64,000 bases of DNA, taken from assembly GCA_947044365.1 (NCBI GenBank), contig OX345636.1, forward strand, positions 55,593,746 through 55,657,745, given 5' to 3'. The notes under the pieces were generated by a model. The model did no database searches, was not told the DNA's origin, and saw nothing but the letters and a program-made list of their open reading frames with translations. Below, in pieces: positions 60,601 to 64,000 of this stretch. The number at the start of each line of letters is the position of its first letter. The first letter of the stretch is position 1. Source of the DNA: Petrosia ficiformis. Its lineage: Eukaryota; Porifera; Demospongiae; Haplosclerida; Petrosiidae. Position numbers and translations under genes: made by a program.

Positions 60601-63048
60601 GGCGGCAAACCAATGTTTCAAGAAATAGAGGGGGTGTAGGTTAGAGCTAAAATACATAAAAATAATATTACTGTACATGTACTTTGCCTCTTCAGCATAT
60701 AGTAGCTGCCTTATTTCACATTCAGCTTGTCATGTCAAGGTTGCATGTACAGTACGTATGTAACTGTTTCAAGTGAAAATTGGCTAAAGCTCAGGGGGGG
60801 GGGGGGGGGGGAGGGGGTCAAAACCATTTTCCGGCTAGATGAAATGCCCCCTTCAACCCTCCTAACAAAAACCCTGACTAATGTCAGATGTTAATAAATT
60901 ATATTATTATAAACAGAAGATTAGAAGATTATGATAATTGTGTCTTCATTTCGATTACCCCGGCCTAGTAGTACATTGTACATGTATATTTAAAAGGGGT
61001 TAATCTGTCTGTCTATCTTTTATGCAAACACTTTCAGAAAACCACTTTAGTAATAGTTTAAACATATTCTAAAAACTCAAGATTAGTTATATAAGGAACT
61101 ATAATGTAGCTAATAGTTTTCTTATTAATATAATATACATACATGTACATGTAGTCCACCATTTTGTGGTCAGTCACATCATTCATAATACTTACATGTA
61201 TAATTATAGTGGATACATGTTCTCATAACTCTAGTTGTTATGTACATGTAATAACTGCACTTTATAAAGTAATGCACTATAAATAGTTATTTTAACCTAC
61301 ATGTACATGTACAGTTGGGTACTGCAGTTTTAATGTAATTCTGTTTTCCTCAATGCTAATTTGTTTTCCTGCTAGGTAATATATACATGTACTAGTTTCA
61401 TATGATCTTGATCTATATTGACTAGTATATAAAGTACATGTCATAATAAATCATATAGTAACAAAAATACAATGTAGTTATATAGCATAGTATTATAGGT
61501 ACAACCTGTGATATATTATTATCATTAGCATTCTAACATATATTAAAACAATAGATGTTTGATCTGGGCTGTATTTAGGGGGGGGGGGGCGGGGGTTAGC
61601 ATTGGCCCCCCCTTATCGATATTTTGCCCCCCCTTGAACATTGACAAATAATAATTAATGATTTAGCAGTACACTGTGCAGTCAGCAAAAATAACAGTCC
61701 TTACACCTACTGTGTATAGAGTAACAATTAGCCTAAGAATGCATGTAAAGTGAGCTTTGAGCCTCTACTATATGTAAAATTTTCTTCCAAACCCCCCTAG
61801 CTATACACGTGCTTACACACAAACTGGGGGGCTTTGCCCCCCCCCCCCCCCTCTTCATTCCTAGACACACATATTTGTCCCCCCTTCCGAAGAATCCTAA
61901 ATACAGCACTGTTGATCATTCCAGAGTAATTAGTATGTACAGGAATTTGTACTAATAATAACAAATAACATGTTGTACTCCACATGAAGTTAGTACTGTA
62001 CATACATGTACATGTAATTATGGTACTATGACATTTATATACTACATGTATATGTTTGAAGTACATGTACATTATATTAATTGAATTTGTTACCATTCAT
62101 TATTATGACATGTACTTTATATACATGTAACTGTACATGTACTAGCTAGTCAATATACATGTACATGTTGATCAATATCAAAATTACTTGTATACATTAC
62201 CTACCAAGTAAAGAAATCAGTATTGTCACATGTATAGACCAGACTGGTTTACTTGATAACTGATACTAAATGTATGTTTCATAATTACATGGGCTTTGGA
62301 TACAACATGTAGTAATGTTAATTTATATTGTGTATACATGTATGTATACATGTACAATCTGGTATAGTCATTTATTTCTGTTATAATCTACAAATTGTTG
62401 AATGAATAATAATACAGAGAAAAGAAAATTCTTGAATTTTTAGTAGTGCATTGTAACAATTATAAATTGATGGTAATTACATGTACGTATTATGTGTTGT
62501 GTCTAAATCAACTTCCATTTCCTCTTATTTGTAAGAAGTTTGTTTCTTGTAATCACCACTCATCATCAGTGTAGTTCCAGTGTCTTTAGTTGATATTATG
62601 ATACTCAAGATACTAGCTATTATTATACATGAAGAATATAGACTGAGTCATGTGACTAAACTGAAATTGATAATATGAAGATAATTGAATATTGTTTATC
62701 AACACAGGTACATGTATGTGTCCTGATTTATTATTGATACAAGAAGACCACTCAAAACATTTTCACATGATTACAAATGAAATATTATATTATAAAATGA
62801 ATAGTCATATGATATTTGAAACAGTCCTTTGTTAAATATGTTGTTTAATAGTTTAGTAGCTAGACCAATTCAGAATAATAATTGTGTTTAGTATTATATT
62901 AATTAGTATTTGTGATTTTAAATTATGTTAATTCATTTTGACATACTCTTTACTATAGGATAGGGACCTGAGGAATGCCTATTGGAGGAATGAACGAGAT
63001 GCGGTAAAAAGCATAGTGGAATCATACTCTGACAGGAGATATGCCCAT
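57652..63048 (+). CDS. 5' end of an unidentified gene: exon 1 MSQEEKEQL, exon 2 DRDLRNAYWRN...; 5.3-kb intron; continues off right edge
   Basis: Exon 1, 57652-57678, is nine codons ending |GTGAGT after a CpG-rich upstream region. The next credible exon on this strand is 62959-63048, 30 codons between TTTACTATAG| and |GTTAGT: DRDLRNAYWRNERDAVKSIV + ESYSDRRYAH. Both are phase 0, so the join keeps frame, but there could be missed exons between or the pair may be unrelated. The residues suggest an amphipathic helix. No family recognised. The intron is unusually long for this genome and full of repeats. Confidence 0.4.
58780..59068 (-). pseudogene. Uncharacterised coding remnant with one in-frame TAG
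   Basis: A continuous minus-strand frame of about 95 codons apart from a TAG at 58978-58980. It reads DCVCSSKPVGITKAATFAIS then, after the stop, DTIDDIKADDPGVWVHKGKP, YMVNRSESGVVYGADLIKKT and EDVYQLICVYYPHKHTPT. It has good coding texture. I think I have seen GVWV(H/N)KG-type segments in repetitive invertebrate proteins, but I cannot name the family. It lies in the long intron of the gene above, on the opposite strand. Confidence 0.45.
59539..59649 (-). CDS. 36-codon small ORF with a SUMO-interaction-like motif
   Basis: MAVYIDLTNQFSPVKKKFKK then EDEEEECVIVSDDEAC and TAA. CVIVSDDE is the canonical hydrophobic-core-plus-acid SUMO-interacting motif, preceded by a basic and an acidic run. It may be a first exon of the same decayed element as 58780-59068 or an independent microprotein. 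No splice donor is obvious. Confidence 0.35.
   Translation of the reverse strand: MAVYIDLTNQFSPVKKKFKKEDEEEECVIVSDDEAC
60568..60876. mobile_element. 309-bp hAT-like MITE with ACTAATG flanks and an 18-G run
   Basis: Ends CATGGTTTTTTTTTAGG (left) and CAGGGTTTTTGTTAGG (right, reverse complement). ACTAATG flanks both sides (60561-60567, 60877-60883). An internal G18 tract at 60794-60811. Confidence 0.75.
61564..61911. mobile_element. 348-bp hAT-like MITE with poly-G/poly-C inner arms
   Basis: Ends CTGGGCTGTATTTAGG and CAGTGCTGTATTTAGG (right, reverse complement). Inner arms are G12 (61578-61589) and C15 (61837-61851). The target duplication is not clear. The 99-codon minus-strand frame at its end is an artefact. 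Confidence 0.7.
61920..62950. other. Intron-like AT-rich DNA; no gene seen
   Basis: Many ACATGTACATGT palindromes and no coding signal on either strand. Confidence 0.5.
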
Positions 63049-63049
63049 G

Positions 63050-64000
63050 TTAGTTGTTTTTGATAGATATTGTAGTTTTGTTATCCATTTATCTTTTAAT
63101 TAATATGAATAATTAATATACATGTATGCTTGTCTATTATAAAATTAGTGATATGGATCAAAATATGATCTATTGATAATTACATGTACAGTATATGTGA
63201 TATAGTTTTCAGAATGGACACTTCCAGTAAAATAGTTTTGATCATAAACTTATATCTAAATGTTCATTATTCTACCATTTTGTACAGGAAGCCAATTATT
63301 GTTATATACATGTAGAAAGCTTCTTAGATACCACATTTAGTTAGTTTACTATATAAAATGGTATAATAACGTTTTTTTTAATGTAAGCATCTCATCAAAC
63401 GTATTTACAGTGTCCCTATAGTATATAGTATGATTGATCATTTGGTTTAATTAGTAGTGAGTCAGTCCATGTTCTCATCAGGACTTTACTAAATAGTGGT
63501 ATAAGTGTTATAGTAATAACTACTACTGTAGTCGTTAAAAATTAAAAAAAGTGTGATTATAAATTAATAATTAATATTGTGTTACCAAATATTAATCCAC
63601 ATGCTCCCATGAGATCACATGTGCTTTTTACAATCCCATTTACATAATATTTATAATCTATGCCTAAATACACATACCAGTAATTAAACCTGTTTTTACA
63701 GACCCAGTCCCATGATGTTATTTATAATTTAGTTAAGCACTCTAAAAATTTAAAGCACATACTCACAATACAGGAACCCAATTTATATATACAGGAAAAG
63801 TTACTATTAATCTTCTTAGATATCACATTTAAGTGGTTTTATATACATAATAACATAATAATGAGTGTATTAATGTAAGCTTTTGTTTATTGAGACCAGT
63901 TTTATTAGTTTATGAATTTATCTTTCAAAATGTGTAATATCTAATCATGTATTTATGAGTGAATTGTCAATTTTTATAATTATTATGATTAAATGTACTC
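63050..64000. other. No further exon recognised to the right edge
   Basis: AT-rich. A near-repeat pair, CTTCTTAGATACCACATTTA at about 63321 and CTTCTTAGATATCACATTTA at about 63812, shows an internal duplication of roughly 490 bp spacing. Confidence 0.45.

Noticed and set aside
61797..62096. 99-codon minus-strand frame
   Set aside because: Overlaps the poly-C MITE end and TACATG repeats.

Overview
The window is AT-rich animal DNA made of intron-dense genes with short GT-AG introns (the smallest seen is 51 nt), embedded in decayed and non-autonomous transposable elements. Short introns, ZU5-type proteins, degenerate 23-residue arginine-rich (STPR-like) repeats and many TACATGTA-rich microsatellites suggest a demosponge (Amphimedon-like). 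That assignment is inference; there are no mitochondrial or rRNA genes to settle it.

Layout. 1-1150 (-): spliced fragment of a CACTA/Plavaka-like (KDZ/CMC-type) transposase running off the left edge. 1.2-7.5 kb: repeats, GTAT microsatellites, foldback hairpins. 7.5-8.5 kb (-): an unrecognised single-exon gene. 9-15.7 kb: repeats, a tRNA-derived SINE and exon-like pieces of a minus-strand gene ('gene B'). 15.9-18.9 kb (-): truncated, frameshifted paralogue 2 of the main family. 19.6-20.8 kb: foldback element with about 305 bp arms. 16.95-17.45 and 22.1-22.6 kb: inverted copies of one sequence that includes a gene start.

24.4-34.1 kb (+): the best gene of the window. I could reconstruct 19 exons that join in frame into a 1178-aa protein: six kelch motifs, coiled coil, ZU5 domain, a UPA-like module and a helical C-terminal domain. 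One intron holds a complete 428-aa tyrosine recombinase (Crypton-like) between 26-bp inverted repeats. Another holds a hAT-type MITE with a perfect 8-bp target duplication.

35-44 kb: further MITEs, Ig-like and ZU5 remnants, an STPR-like remnant, and pseudogene paralogue 3 (41.8-43.65 kb), whose 3' exon encodes a different death-fold-like domain. The old 3' exon survives as debris just downstream. 44.2-46.2 kb: a 2.0-kb transposon (AT target duplication) carrying a frameshifted SWIM/YqaJ nuclease. 46.6-50.6 kb: minisatellites and inverted repeats. 50.65-53.78 kb: a piggyBac element flanked by TTAA, with a DDD transposase broken by two frameshifts, abutting an N-terminal enolase fragment (53.78-56.1 kb, -). 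56.3-57.0 kb (-): a decayed LINE reverse transcriptase. From 57.65 kb (+) a new gene starts at a CpG-rich promoter with a probable 5.3-kb first intron; the next exon is at 62.96 kb and the gene leaves the window on the right.

The unifying theme is a kelch/ZU5/death-fold gene family expanding by segmental duplication (three loci with shared 3' flanks) and being reshaped by decay, exon replacement and transposon insertion.
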